Origin: Dendrophyllia cribrosa
Taxonomy: Eukaryota > Cnidaria > Anthozoa > Scleractinia > Dendrophylliidae
Reading direction: 5' to 3'
Assembly (NCBI GenBank): GCA_024195265.1
Contig: JAJLRJ010000008.1
Span: 23,720,958 to 23,784,957 of the forward strand
DNA length: 64,000 nt
In this document: piece by piece, positions 13,701 through 22,587 of the stretch
Layout of the letters: each line of letters starts with the position of its first letter
Position numbering within the stretch: position 1 is the first letter of the stretch
The notes under the pieces: model-generated
The model's input: the letters and a program-made list of their open reading frames with translations, nothing else
Told to the model about the DNA's origin: nothing
The model's database searches: none
Program-made: the position numbers and the translations under genes

Positions 13701-14015
13701 ATTTCTGTTCTTGGTGGATTTTGTTTCATAATGTGCGCCTTCTACCTGGTAAAAGATCGTGAAAGAGCTGATGCATACACCAGAATGCACGATGATGATA
13801 GTTCACTGTTAGGTTCAGTGGCCTCGGAACATTATCCTCCCACAGTTGGTGAAAACCAGGCTTTAGAAAATGATGATGATTATGATGAACACGATAAACT
13901 CATAGGAACTGACCCTGTTACTCCTACTCCATCTGAAAGAGAAACGCTAGTAGTTCCAGTGGATGTTCATGGTTCACTACCAGTCCAAGAAGAACATAGC
14001 AATCATGTTGTCTGA
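4753..14015 (+). CDS. spns: Protein spinster homologue (MFS transporter), 3' eight exons
   Basis: Exons 4753-4904, 8537-8606, 10573-10736, 10952-11083, 11657-11852, 12002-12067, 13415-13513 and 13617-14015 total 1278 nt. That is 425 codons plus TGA, with GT/AG at every junction and phases that agree. The first exon encodes the spinster-specific run [19 protein letters not shown], then a glycine-rich membrane helix. Later exons give [16 protein letters not shown] and the [12 protein letters not shown] segment typical of SPNS proteins. Spinsters are 12-helix proton-linked transporters of lysophospholipids or sphingosine-1-phosphate. The C-tail is acidic and has two DxxxLL/ExxxLI-type sorting signals (DDSSLL and EHDKLI), which suggests lysosomal residence as for SPNS1. 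About 100 N-terminal residues, covering the first helices, are not found in 1-4752 and probably lie upstream of the window. SPNS1 versus SPNS2/3 is not resolved. Confidence 0.93.
6116..6137. repeat. Poly-C tract (22 C)
   Basis: Uninterrupted C run in the spinster intron. It is flanked by AGTCATATGTCACG on the left and a non-coding AT-rich sequence on the right. Confidence 0.95.
7456..8455 (-). mobile_element. hAT-like non-autonomous element, ~1.0 kb
   Basis: Left end CAGGGTTCTCC and right end GGAGAACCCTG are inverted repeats of the hAT type. The eight bases before the left end, CTGCTATG, also follow the right end if the terminal CTG is counted as shared. That would be expected if one CTG slipped out of a CCCTGCTGCTATG junction. 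The interior carries a minus-strand exon at 8050-8116 resembling the start of hAT-like transposase genes. The rest is non-coding. It sits in a spinster intron. Confidence 0.65.
8050..8116 (-). pseudogene. Candidate first coding exon of a hAT-related gene, isolated
   Basis: ATG at 8116 opens a basic N-terminus beginning [11 protein letters not shown] and containing KRTRSQ. It is followed by a perfect donor (CAG|GTAAGA) at 8050. Short Lys/Arg-rich starts of this form precede the zinc-finger domain in many hAT-derived proteins. No matching downstream exon was seen inside the element, so it is treated as a relic. The LSFL core could also be read as a weak PCNA-binding box. Confidence 0.4.
9072..10284. 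mobile_element. ~1.2-kb element with ~190-bp inverted ends
   Basis: The segment 9075-9260 (GAGCATAACCATTCTATGT onward) returns in reverse complement at 10100-10279. A third diverged copy of the same arm lies at 14305-14470 in the spinster 3' region. The interior (9290-9850) has no recognisable product and hosts the MITE at 9861-10007. It lies within a spinster intron. Confidence 0.65.
9861..10007. mobile_element. 147-bp foldback MITE (GGCCCCGG family), copy 1
   Basis: Inverted arms begin GGCCCCGGTTGTTCAAAAG and contain GGATAGCGCTATCC. The same MITE occurs at 36724-36868, where it interrupts a coding sequence. The flanks here are CAG on the left and CTG on the right. Confidence 0.85.
10294..10451. 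mobile_element. 158-bp foldback element
   Basis: GACGATTTTCG then a CTCGGTATTGAACTGGA arm at the left is complemented at the right end. An inner GCGGGGGAAT/ATCCCCCGC pair surrounds an AT-rich loop. It is non-coding and located ~120 bp upstream of the spinster exon at 10573. Confidence 0.75.
12580..12612 (+). repeat. (TTG)n microsatellite
   Basis: Eight or so TTG units in the 1.35-kb spinster intron 12068-13414, which otherwise shows no exon. Confidence 0.9.
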
Positions 14016-15780
14016 ATACCGACAACTTCAAATTATTTCATATTATTTTAATCATTTTATAATGCAGTTTTGTATCAGGAATGACAAAAGAATATAGTAC
14101 ATTTTGTACTCGCTTAAGTGATCTTGAGGGAGATTGCTTTATTTACCTTGGATCTTGCCTAATTTAGCTCTTTTAAATTATCATTTGAAAGTGGAATAGG
14201 ACTGAGTTGTTTTTGTGCATTCTTGGGATAATCCAAGTGCAAAATAGTTCAAAAATTGAAATTATACAAATGTTATCTTATTTTGCTTATATTTATGAAG
14301 GGCTGAGAGCATAACCAGCCTATGATGAATTTTAGGCCCTTTTTATGTTTTCTCGCTCAGATTTGTTCATTTTAGGCATGTGAACTAAAAATTAGTTGCC
14401 AAACATTGTTCAGAATTTTTTCTGTTTTTTTTTTTTTTCCCGTCATTTTCGAGAAATACCGCATGCAAAAACAAAATCAAAGGCTCCTGTTGTAACGCAA
14501 TATTGTGGCAAGCTTATGTTTTCACACTGACACGGTTCGATATTTTATTATTATATTGCCGTTAAAGGGACACTGTCACCTATTTTTAGTATCACTTTGA
14601 AAAGCCAAAAAAACATATTTGTTTCAATGGAAACCCTAAAATAATGGTCCAGTTTTGTTGACAAATACTCTATCAGCGCACAGAAACTAGTATTCGTTAT
14701 CTTTGTCTGCAGATGGCCAGGATGGAAATGGATTGCAACTTGAAAAAATTGGCCAATTTTTTCAAGTTCCTCCCAAGGGTCGTGGAAAAATCGCAGAAAA
14801 ACGTATTATAGTTTGTTCTTCCTTGAAGAAATCACTTGATATTATCTTCTTGGAGTGCTAAAAGCAATTTTATGTTTGAGCAAAGGTACTTTGTCATATA
14901 TTTAGTGTATTTTGACCAAAACACAGCAAAATCTGCGTGACAATGCCCCTTTAAAGACTTGCTAACAGACTCGTGTGACTTCATAGCCTCCAGTGCAGAG
15001 TTTCTTTGGACTTGTCACACTCCTTTTGGAACGATTGTGTGACAAGTTCAACGGTCGTTTGTGTTGGAAGCTAGTGGTTCCAGTTTACTTCCGTTTCAAT
15101 TTTTTATATTCCTCTGAATTGTCGGTAGTCATTTTTTATATTTTCAATTTTTCAAAAAAGAGAGTTTACTGAATTATCACTGTAATTTTAAGCAAAAAAA
15201 GTTGAATATAAAGATATTTAGTATTCAAATTTAAGTATATGAATGTACATAGTTCACTGTAGAATAACATTCATTTGTTGTCTTTAAGTGAATGAATTCT
15301 AAAATTTCAAATCCATTAATGCTTTTCTAATAAATACAACTTGCATTGGTCAAAATTTTGTAGTATACACCTATTAAATAATTTTTTTTTTCATGTTACT
15401 AATAAAAATTATAGCAAGAGAAAATTATTGTTAAGTTAACTCGTGGTATGAAAATCCGAGGTTTACCAGGGATAGTCCACCAGATGGACCTGGCTAATCG
15501 TTGCCTTTACTTATGATGCTCATCCTGTGGTTAAGTTTTAATTTTCTCATCCTCTTTAGTTCTGATTAGCAAAATAATATAGTCATTGCAGTTCACCTTT
15601 TCAGTGCTCAGCTAACAGCTGACCGTTTAAATGAAAGCTGTTTGTTGCTGATTTGCGCTAATAAAGGATTAATTGTTAACCAAGGTTTTCTTTTTCTGCT
15701 CTTGTTAGTTTCAATTGTTCATTTGATGGTTGTCAAAGTCAAATTGAAGACTGAAAAACGGGCATCCGCACTGTGAAAGG
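14016..15780 (+). other. Spinster 3' untranslated/downstream region
   Basis: Follows the TGA at 14013-14015. It contains a diverged arm repeat (14305-14470), a TTAA MITE (14562-14954) and an AATAAA at 15329-15334 that could be a distal polyadenylation signal. The true transcript end cannot be read from the sequence. Confidence 0.5.
14562..14954. mobile_element. 393-bp MITE flanked by TTAA
   Basis: TTAA is followed by AGGGACACTGTCAC. The right end is GTGACAATGCCCCT followed by TTAA. Two mismatches in a 14-bp inverted repeat and the TTAA duplication indicate a piggyBac- or Kolobok-derived MITE. Confidence 0.8.
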
Positions 15781-16961
15781 GTTACTATTGATCCCAGACG
15801 TCCTTTCAAATGGCTTGAATTTTGCGTCGCTTCACGGACCGTTGATTTCACTCTGCGGGTTTCGAAAATACTAATCACGTGACTCAAAATTTGAGCTCGC
15901 GCGCCCGCTAAAATGAAACCCGCGGCAACGAAAAGTTAGACCGGCGGCAAACGAAAAATTGCGTCGGTTGTTTACCTTTTAGACCGTCCTGGCCGTTTGT
16001 AGCAAATATGGCGACAGTACAGATAAAGATTTTTATGGCGAGGAGTTTGACAGATTACAGTATTGCACAGAAAGGCACTGGCCAAATTCACAATGAAGCT
16101 TGTTGTGGCCTTCCATGTGGCAATTGGTACAAACTGGCTTTCGTGTACGTCTCGTGTACGGCGTGGAACCAGCGCTACTGAATGAAGACTCGATTACAGA
16201 GGCTTGTAGTTGTGAAACTCGTTTCTTTTGGTAATCCACTGCTTTCCTCTTTTCTTGTAAGAACACATCCAAGGGAGATTGGAATTTTTTGTTTCAGGTT
16301 TACTTGTGACACTTGTACAACTGGTTGCCACGCTTTCCGGGTAACTCAACTGTTTTGGCGGCAGCGTGAATCTTCGCTTCGGTTCATTCGTTCTCTCTGC
16401 TGCAACATGCGAAGGAACGGGAGTGGCTGATCCATGTACCCTAAGACACAACCTGTACAATTCATCACAGTTCTGGACTGGCTGTAAGCATCTATTAAAA
16501 CGCGTCCATGAGGTCGTCGTCAGAGGTCAAATAAACAAACGTGTTCTCGTCATCTCGATATTGCATTCAGACATCACTTGGCGACTTTCCTTCGAAGAAA
16601 GCTCCGATGGCTTCTAAAACTGTACTGGCGAAGTCTTCATAATTGGTAAGTTCAAGCCACGTCTCAGACATGCGAAAATTTTTGCATCTGTCAAACTCCT
16701 CGCCATAAAAAATCTTTATCTGCACTGTCGCCATATTTGCTACAAACGGCCAGGACGGTCTAAAATGTAAACAACTGACGCAATTTTTCGTTTGCCGCCG
16801 GTTTAACTTTTCGTTGCCGCGGGTTTCATTTTAGCGAGCGCGCGAGCTCAAATTTTGAGTCACGTGATTAGTATTTTTGAAACCCGCAGAGTGAAATCAA
16901 CGGTCCGTGAAGCGACGCAAAATTCAAGCCATTCGAAAGGACGTCTGGGATCAATAGTAAC
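15781..16961 (-). mobile_element. 1.18-kb foldback element carrying a PB1/zinc-knuckle gene
   Basis: About 270 bp at each end (15781-16052 and 16690-16961) are near-perfect inverted repeats starting GTTACTATTGATCCCAGACG. The arms are unusually CpG- and GC-rich, contain CACGTGA-type motifs, and reach into coding sequence. Each arm carries the same ATGGCGACAGT start codon context. The gene between them is transcribed on the minus strand. No target-site duplication was found, so this may be a foldback transposon or a local inverted duplication of the gene's 5' end. Confidence 0.8.
16033..16734 (-). pseudogene. Decayed PB1-domain and CCHC zinc-knuckle protein
   Basis: The minus-strand ATG at 16734 opens MATVQIKIFYGEEF, then a TWLELTNYEDF segment, a TGA, and then in the same frame MQYRDDENTFVYLTSDDDL. 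This is the lysine-plus-acidic-cluster pattern of a PB1 interaction domain, interrupted by one stop. Downstream frames contain a Pro/Ser/Thr linker, a basic helix with KRKAVDYQKKR, and a zinc knuckle CTNCHMEGHNKLHC (CX2CX4HX4C) at 16033-16272. At least one stop and one frameshift, near 16270-16290 in an A run, break it. The function is unknown. PB1 domains mediate protein-protein contacts and CCHC knuckles bind nucleic acid. The stop codon at the 3' end lies inside the left inverted repeat. Confidence 0.65.
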
Positions 16962-17083
16962 TTAATCCCTACTTTTACCCAACCATGAAGTAAGCATAAT
17001 CATGTATTCCGAAAAGTGTGCTTGGGTACCCTTCAGGGTATACTCTTCTTGCGCCGCAGAGCGCAGAGCCAATCGGGTTTAAG

Positions 17084-17437
17084 CACAGGCTTACCATTCT
17101 CTGTGTGGTATCCTGTGCATCTGTAATGGCCATGTCGGTTTATAAACTAGCCTTACCAAAGGCAAAATTTAAGGCTCTTTAAACTGACAAAAATGAAGTA
17201 AAAACCCAAAATCACTTCTATGTTTTTTAACTTTGTTTTGGGGTGTTTATTTTGGCGATTTGTGGCTCGCGAAAGCGGTCTGTTCAAAGCAATCTCGTTC
17301 CCAGAGCCCGCGTTACCCTTGTCCAGCGGAACGGGGAACGAGATTGGTTCAAAGAGGCTATTTGGCAGAAATCGGCTCCTGCTATTTGGCCATTACAGAT
17401 GTACAGCACACCATACAAACAGAGGATGGTAAACCTT
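17084..17437. mobile_element. Foldback element with ~50-bp arms
   Basis: AGGCTTACCATTCTCTG... CATCTGTAATGGCC at 17084-17135 is complemented at 17383-17437. A second smaller MITE (17290-17346) sits inside it. Confidence 0.55.
17290..17346. mobile_element. 57-bp mini-MITE with direct flanks GTTCAAAG
   Basis: Inverted CAATCTCGTTCCC / GGGAACGAGATTG ends are flanked on both sides by GTTCAAAG (17282-17289 and 17347-17354). If one mismatch is allowed the duplication is 9 bp. It belongs to the same family as 18333-18396. Confidence 0.8.
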
Positions 17438-17493
17438 GCCAGGATGCATGAAATGTTGCGTATTTGCGTGCTGCAATACAGTTTGTCATCTGT

Positions 17494-17883
17494 ATAGAGT
17501 ACCGAAGTGTGACGTCACACTTGTGAAATTATGGGATTTGATTAGATATTCGGAAAGGGCATGACAAAAAGTACGCGCTTGCCAAAAATCAGCATCTTCT
17601 TGCAATTTGGGGGTGAGATATTGGCACCGTTATGCTCGGATGACTCCATACAAACCTTTCTAATGTTTGCCTTGGTTCATTACGTAATGAACCAAGGCAA
17701 AAATGAGAAAGGTTTGTATGGAGTCATCAGAGCATAACGGTGCCAATATCTCACCCCCAAATTGCAATAAGATGCTGATTTTTGGCAAGCGGGCATTTTT
17801 CGTCATGCCCTTTCCGAATATCTAATCAAATCCCATAATTTCACAAATTTAGTTTTTGTGACGTCATCACTTCGGTACTCTAT
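17494..17883. mobile_element. 390-bp palindromic MITE, copy 1
   Basis: Nearly fully palindromic, from ATAGAGTACCGAAG to CTTCGGTACTCTAT, with the centre at CATTACGTAATG. A near-identical copy of exactly the same length lies at 51688-52077. It is non-coding. The short open frames in it are palindrome artefacts. Confidence 0.9.
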
Positions 17884-18332
17884 TCTTGGGATCGGTTTTG
17901 GCTAAATTTTTGCTGATTTTAACATCTCCCCATTTACATCAAAACCTACCGTGGATATAAATAAAATACCAAAAACTTCGAATTTAAGCTTTTATTTCCG
18001 CTTAGCGATATAAACACGATATCTGTCTTCCGTCATTTTCACAAGCAAAACGTGACATCATTAACCAATTTAATCTCCACCAATCAGCATTTTGTATTGA
18101 CTACTGAATTCGAAATTTACGAGACATGGATGCAAGCTCACTATCCCTCCTCCCCCTCCCCCTCCCCCTCCCCCGTCCCGTTTGCACCGAACCAAAAAAA
18201 GCTTGGTCAATATAGTTAAGAATTGGTTTATGCTTAGCGTGCGTCTATCGAGTTTAAATAGATGCACGCGGGAAGTTTGAAGAGCACGAGAGCGCTCGCG
18301 CTATTGAATTTCCTAGCTACTCTATGTTGTAA

Positions 18333-18396
18333 CAACCTCGTTCCCAGGGTCTCTCATCAGGGGGCGGGAAGATGAGAGATCCTGGGAACGAGGTTG
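18333..18396. mobile_element. 64-bp mini-MITE with 9-bp duplication ATGTTGTAA
   Basis: CAACCTCGTTCCCAGGG and its complement CCTGGGAACGAGGTTG form the ends. The perfect 9-bp duplication ATGTTGTAA (18324-18332, 18397-18405) indicates Mutator-type transposition. It lies only 88 bp upstream of the ATG of the first BAAT/ACOT gene and is absent from the corresponding place in front of the second. Confidence 0.88.
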
Positions 18397-18419
18397 ATGT
18401 TGTAACACTATTCCAGTGC

Positions 18420-18483
18420 GTAATTCTGGAGACTGCAAGTCACGCAATCATCGGCAGATTAAATTCAGCAAAATCGACTGCAA
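18420..18483 (+). promoter_or_regulatory. 5' flank shared with the paralogue at 53646-53707
   Basis: The ~60 bases before the ATG (AGTCACGCAATCATC, then TTAAATTCAGCAAAATCGAC and TGCAA) are almost identical in both BAAT/ACOT genes. Upstream similarity falls off. This is consistent with a 5' UTR or proximal promoter retained after duplication. No TATA box was identified with confidence. Confidence 0.5.
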
Positions 18484-18982
18484 ATGGCGAAATCGGTCAT
18501 TTCTGTAGAACCCGCATGTTCACTTGTTGACGAGAAAGTTAGAATTCTCGTCAATGAACTTCATGCGAAGCAGACTGTTACACTAGAAGCAAAGATAGTG
18601 GGCGACAAAGGCGAAGTGTTCGAGTCCCACGCTCACTATATCGCAGACAAAGATGGCAAAGTTGATGTTTGCCGCGACTCGTCCTTGGGAGGATCTTACA
18701 GCGGAGTTGAACCTATGGGATTGTTATGGAGCATGAAACCTGCACCAGGACAGAGAAAAAGTCTTCGGCTTTTGAAAAGGGATGTTACTAAACCGTATAA
18801 TGTCGTTTTGAATTGTTTTGATGGCCATATAACTCCATGCGAAACATCCCTGCAACCACCACCATTGTCGAGCACGACATTTCAGAAGTGGTACATGGCC
18901 GATGGAGTGAAAAGGATCGTTTTAAAGGAGCAGCGATTCCGCGGGACGTTGTTTATTCCGCCCGGAAAAGGACCTTTCCCCG
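18484..18982 (+). CDS. BAAT/acyl-CoA thioesterase family, gene 1 exon 1 (N-terminal domain)
   Basis: The ATG at 18484 opens 166 codons plus one base, ending CCC|G before a GTAAGA donor. It encodes the N-terminal beta-sandwich domain of the ACOT/BAAT family. Visible hallmarks are an SLVDEKV start, SHAHYIAD, the LGGSYSGVEPMGLLWSM signature, LLKRDV, and a C-terminal GTLFIPPGKGPFPG turn that leads into the hydrolase domain. Family members cleave acyl-CoA thioesters or transfer the acyl group to an amino acid such as glycine or taurine. The partner exon that completes the protein in frame is 44070-44857, 25 kb downstream. The paralogous exon at 53708 is ~97% identical, differing at only a few residues near the N-terminus. 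Pairing with 44070 is inferred from order and phase and needs a transcript. Confidence 0.92.
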
Positions 18983-19002
18983 GTAAGAAGCTTTAAGTAA
19001 TA

Positions 19003-19082
19003 CAGTAGAACCTCTACTAACGGCCACCTCCCCATAAGGAAAACACTATAGCGCGGGCGTAGAGGGAGGGTCGGACACCTTA
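19003..19082. mobile_element. Pogo/Tigger-like terminal fragment
   Basis: TA followed by CAGTAGAACCTCTACTAACG and GGCCACC resembles the ends of pogo-type (TA-target) elements. A matching inverted fragment with GGGTCGGACACCT is found at 24001-24040 as its complement, and a related end GGCCGTTGTAGAGAGGTTC lies at 39563-39588. It is truncated and no transposase was seen. Confidence 0.45.
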
Positions 19083-19083
19083 T

Positions 19084-19306
19084 TGAGACTTATATAACGG
19101 AGTAACCGGTTAGCTTTCAGTTGATGTTAGGGGTAGCAGTTTATATAGTTAAATTTAGGACTAAGCAACCCGAGAAGCTAGGTGGTACAGTGGTACGGTA
19201 GGCTATGTAAGCCTAAGCCTAGCTGAGGTCACAGGTTCAATCCTCAGTGGGGATTTTAGATTTTCTTTTTTACACTTAAAGTGTCGACATTACGTTATAT
19301 AAGTCT
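19084..19306 (+). mobile_element. tRNA-derived SINE-like unit within inverted ATTGAGACTTATATAAC ends
   Basis: A pol III-type A box TGGTACAGTGG at 19183-19193 and B box GGTTCAATCC at 19234-19243 lie ~40 bp apart, in a tRNA-like context. They are followed by TTTTCTTTTTT, a possible pol III stop. Flanking ATTGAGACTTATATAAC and its complement suggest the SINE sits in, or forms, a foldback unit. The cloverleaf is incomplete, so this is not called a functional tRNA. Confidence 0.55.
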
Positions 19307-20677
19307 CAATCAAAGGGCTCTTCAAGCCATCTCGTTAATGCGTTAGAAGGTGAGGTTAATAAAAAAATAGGCAGTCTATGACTGCATGTAGCTTACTGCG
19401 CCTGTTATTACTTAGATTATCGTACGTTTCCCCCCCCCCCCCCTTGCCCCCTGGATTTCCAAGCCGAGAGACCCCCCTCTCCTGCCCGGATTTGCAATAA
19501 AGTTTTGGAAGCCCTTAATTTACAGGTAATGAGAAAAAAAATATATGTAATCGCATTCAGAAGATTTTGTTTTTATAATTTTCAAAACCGTGGTGACGAG
19601 TGCTATAAATTGGTGAAACATTTTAAAAATAAATATTGCGTGACGCATCATGAACCCCCCCTCCCGTGATTTCAAGACTAAATCGAAGTGAAATTTTTGT
19701 AGTTCCTAATAACTGCTTTGATTTTGCCATGTATTAGTTTTTCCTGGCTTCATAGTTTATTCAAAGTGTTGTCGCAAATACACAATATTTCCTTGAATGA
19801 AAATGTCTTTCCCTTGAATAAAAGAGTTAAACGCTTATCAGAATTCAGTGATTTTCTGCTTCCGGAAGGCTTAGCGATTTGTTTATCCTAATTGCAGCGC
19901 TAGCGTCTGCGAATTATATTATAAACATCACAAAATAATATTTAAATTCAGCAACCTACTTTATTATATCTAGTGTTTTCTAAAATTTCCGACTTTTCAT
20001 GTGTATATAGAATGCAATTCTTATCCAATTTAGTTTAGTCTCAAGAGGAAAACGCGTCAAATTATTGCATCAAGGAAACTGTCGGCCACGCAAATTTGTT
20101 CAGCATCTGGCGAATTTCTCGCTCGACCGATTGTGGTCAAGTTTTCTAAATATTTGTCAAAAGCTACTAATAAGACAAAGAAACAGTCTATGAAATGTTT
20201 CTTACAAAGTAAATGGACATTAAAAAATGTGCCTTTCTTTACCGTAGTTTTCCAGGAATGCTTGAAAATTCTTAGTAAAGTCTGCCGCTTCGAGTATAAA
20301 TTCTGAAAGAAGACATGTCCTCACTTGTGACAAATTTCATCGCTTTCAGCTCTCAAACCACCACTACAAAGGCAAAAACTGAGATCTTCTAAAGGACTTT
20401 TTCTTTCCATTTCGAAGTCTTAAAAGGCGTGCTTTCATTCCGGTTATGCAAAATGAACGTCTACAAAATGAAAGCGTGGAGTTCACGGCCGGCCATATTT
20501 GTTAGAAATCTGATAGTCTTCTGAGGGAACATTCGATTTGGGCCATTCGAAGCTATCCTCGACAAACGTTGAACAACCGACGAGGTTGCGAAGCTATCCT
20601 CGACAAACGTTGAACAACCGACGAGGTTCCAAAACAAAAAAGGAGTTAAGATCGGGGAATATCGGGTCAAAATCGGC

Positions 20678-20713
<36 letters not shown>

Positions 20714-22587
20714 TCGCAGTACACTTGTGGCAAGTCTAAAATTTAGGAAGGCAGTGAATATGCAATAACCTAAGGTAATATAGAATTGGAAAAAGCGTGT
20801 TTTTTGGAAGTGAATTGTTGATACATATTCTGGGGGGGTGGGGGGGGAGTACTCCCGACAATTAAGGGTAGGTGTGTGCCGCCTGAAGCATCAAAAGCAA
20901 CCATTATTTTGTTTTACGAAATAATAGATTAATCAATATATATTTTCTTGCTTTAAGTCTGCTATATTCTTTGCTAATTGAGCTACGTTGAGCACTCTAA
21001 GGCAACTCTCTTGCGTCAGGATTTCAATGCGATAAAGCTACGTTGAGCACTCTAAGGTATCTGTCTTGTCCGCTTCACGATTTGAATGTGATGGGAATAA
21101 CACACCGACTGATTGATATTCCTCTTCTTTTTATATAAGCGGAGAACGTTTTCTCTGTCTTGCTTGCCACTAAAATAATACATTGTCTTTTTGTTTGTTT
21201 TGTCAATTAGCTCCCATATAGTGCCAATATTTTTCCTTTAAAAAAAAATCAACACGCTGAAATCGCTTATAATGCTTGCTTGATAAACTTTTGTTAACTA
21301 AATCAGCAAAATTATTACGTCTTTTGCATACTATTGCATAATCAAACCGTAATGGCAATGATTCAGTGTTCCAAAATAGAACAAAAGCCAAATCCATACT
21401 CTTGCACAATCAAACGGGAACATTTTTAGTTAGCTGAATACGCAAAATCTCACCTCTCTTGCATACTATTGCATAATCATGACACCTCAGCATTTAATAA
21501 CCATTCAAAATTGAAATTTCTCTTTAATAATCAAACCGTAATAGGAATGATTCAGTATTCCAATGACTACTGAAAAGGGACATTAACGTTAATTTTGCAG
21601 AAAAGCAAATCCATTGTATAATACAATCAAATTAGGCCCCTTCACGAGCAACGCATGAAAATAGAACGCGTGTTTTATTTCCGATTTGACAGCCTTGTCA
21701 GATAAATGACCACAAGTTGCTTCTTATTGTCTAAAATTAATTGCCGACTCGCTTAAGCTACCTGCTTTGGTGGCTTAAATTTAACTAGAGTTTAACTCAA
21801 TTAAGCTGACTCGCTTAACTTTAAGCAAATTGGAAAACCAACTCTTTTGCTCTTCATGGTTAGTCATCAACGTATCGCAGAACATTCCTCACAATTTTTC
21901 TTTTCACGAACATTTCCGGTTGTCACTCGCTAAGCGACTTGAAAAATCGCTCTTCAGGGTTAGTCATCCCGGGTACACAACGTATCGCAGAACATTCCTG
22001 ACAATTTTTCTTTTCACGACATTTCCACTTGTCACTCGCTAAGCGACTTCAAAAATCGCTCCTCGCGGTTAATCTTCCCGAGTAGACAAGGTATCGCAGA
22101 ACATTCCTGCCAATTTCTAGAATTTTCTATCAATTTTCTATTCAAGTGCTTAAAACCACAAAAACAATAAATCCAAGATAAGAAACTATCTGTCAGGCGA
22201 TGAGGTCATAGCTTTAAAACATTTGTAAAACAACTCTGCTATAAACCCGCGTATAAACCTCAGAAAGCGGACAAACATACAAGGTGAAATTTCTTAGCTT
22301 CGTCGAGCTCGGAAAATGTCAGCTATAAACCTCAAAAAGCAAACAAAGATACAGGGTGAAATTTCTTAGCTTCGTCGAGCGCGGAAAATGTCAAAGCGCA
22401 ACTCACCCAAATCACTGTAAATAAGAACTGTACGCGAAAAATGTCAAAGCGCAACTCACGCAAATCACTGTAAATAAGAACTGTAATACCCTTGTGGTGA
22501 AGTCATAGCTCTAAGAACTGTAATACCTTTGTGGTAACGTAACGTAAGACATAACAAGTTCATGACAATTCAATACCCTAGGAAAAT

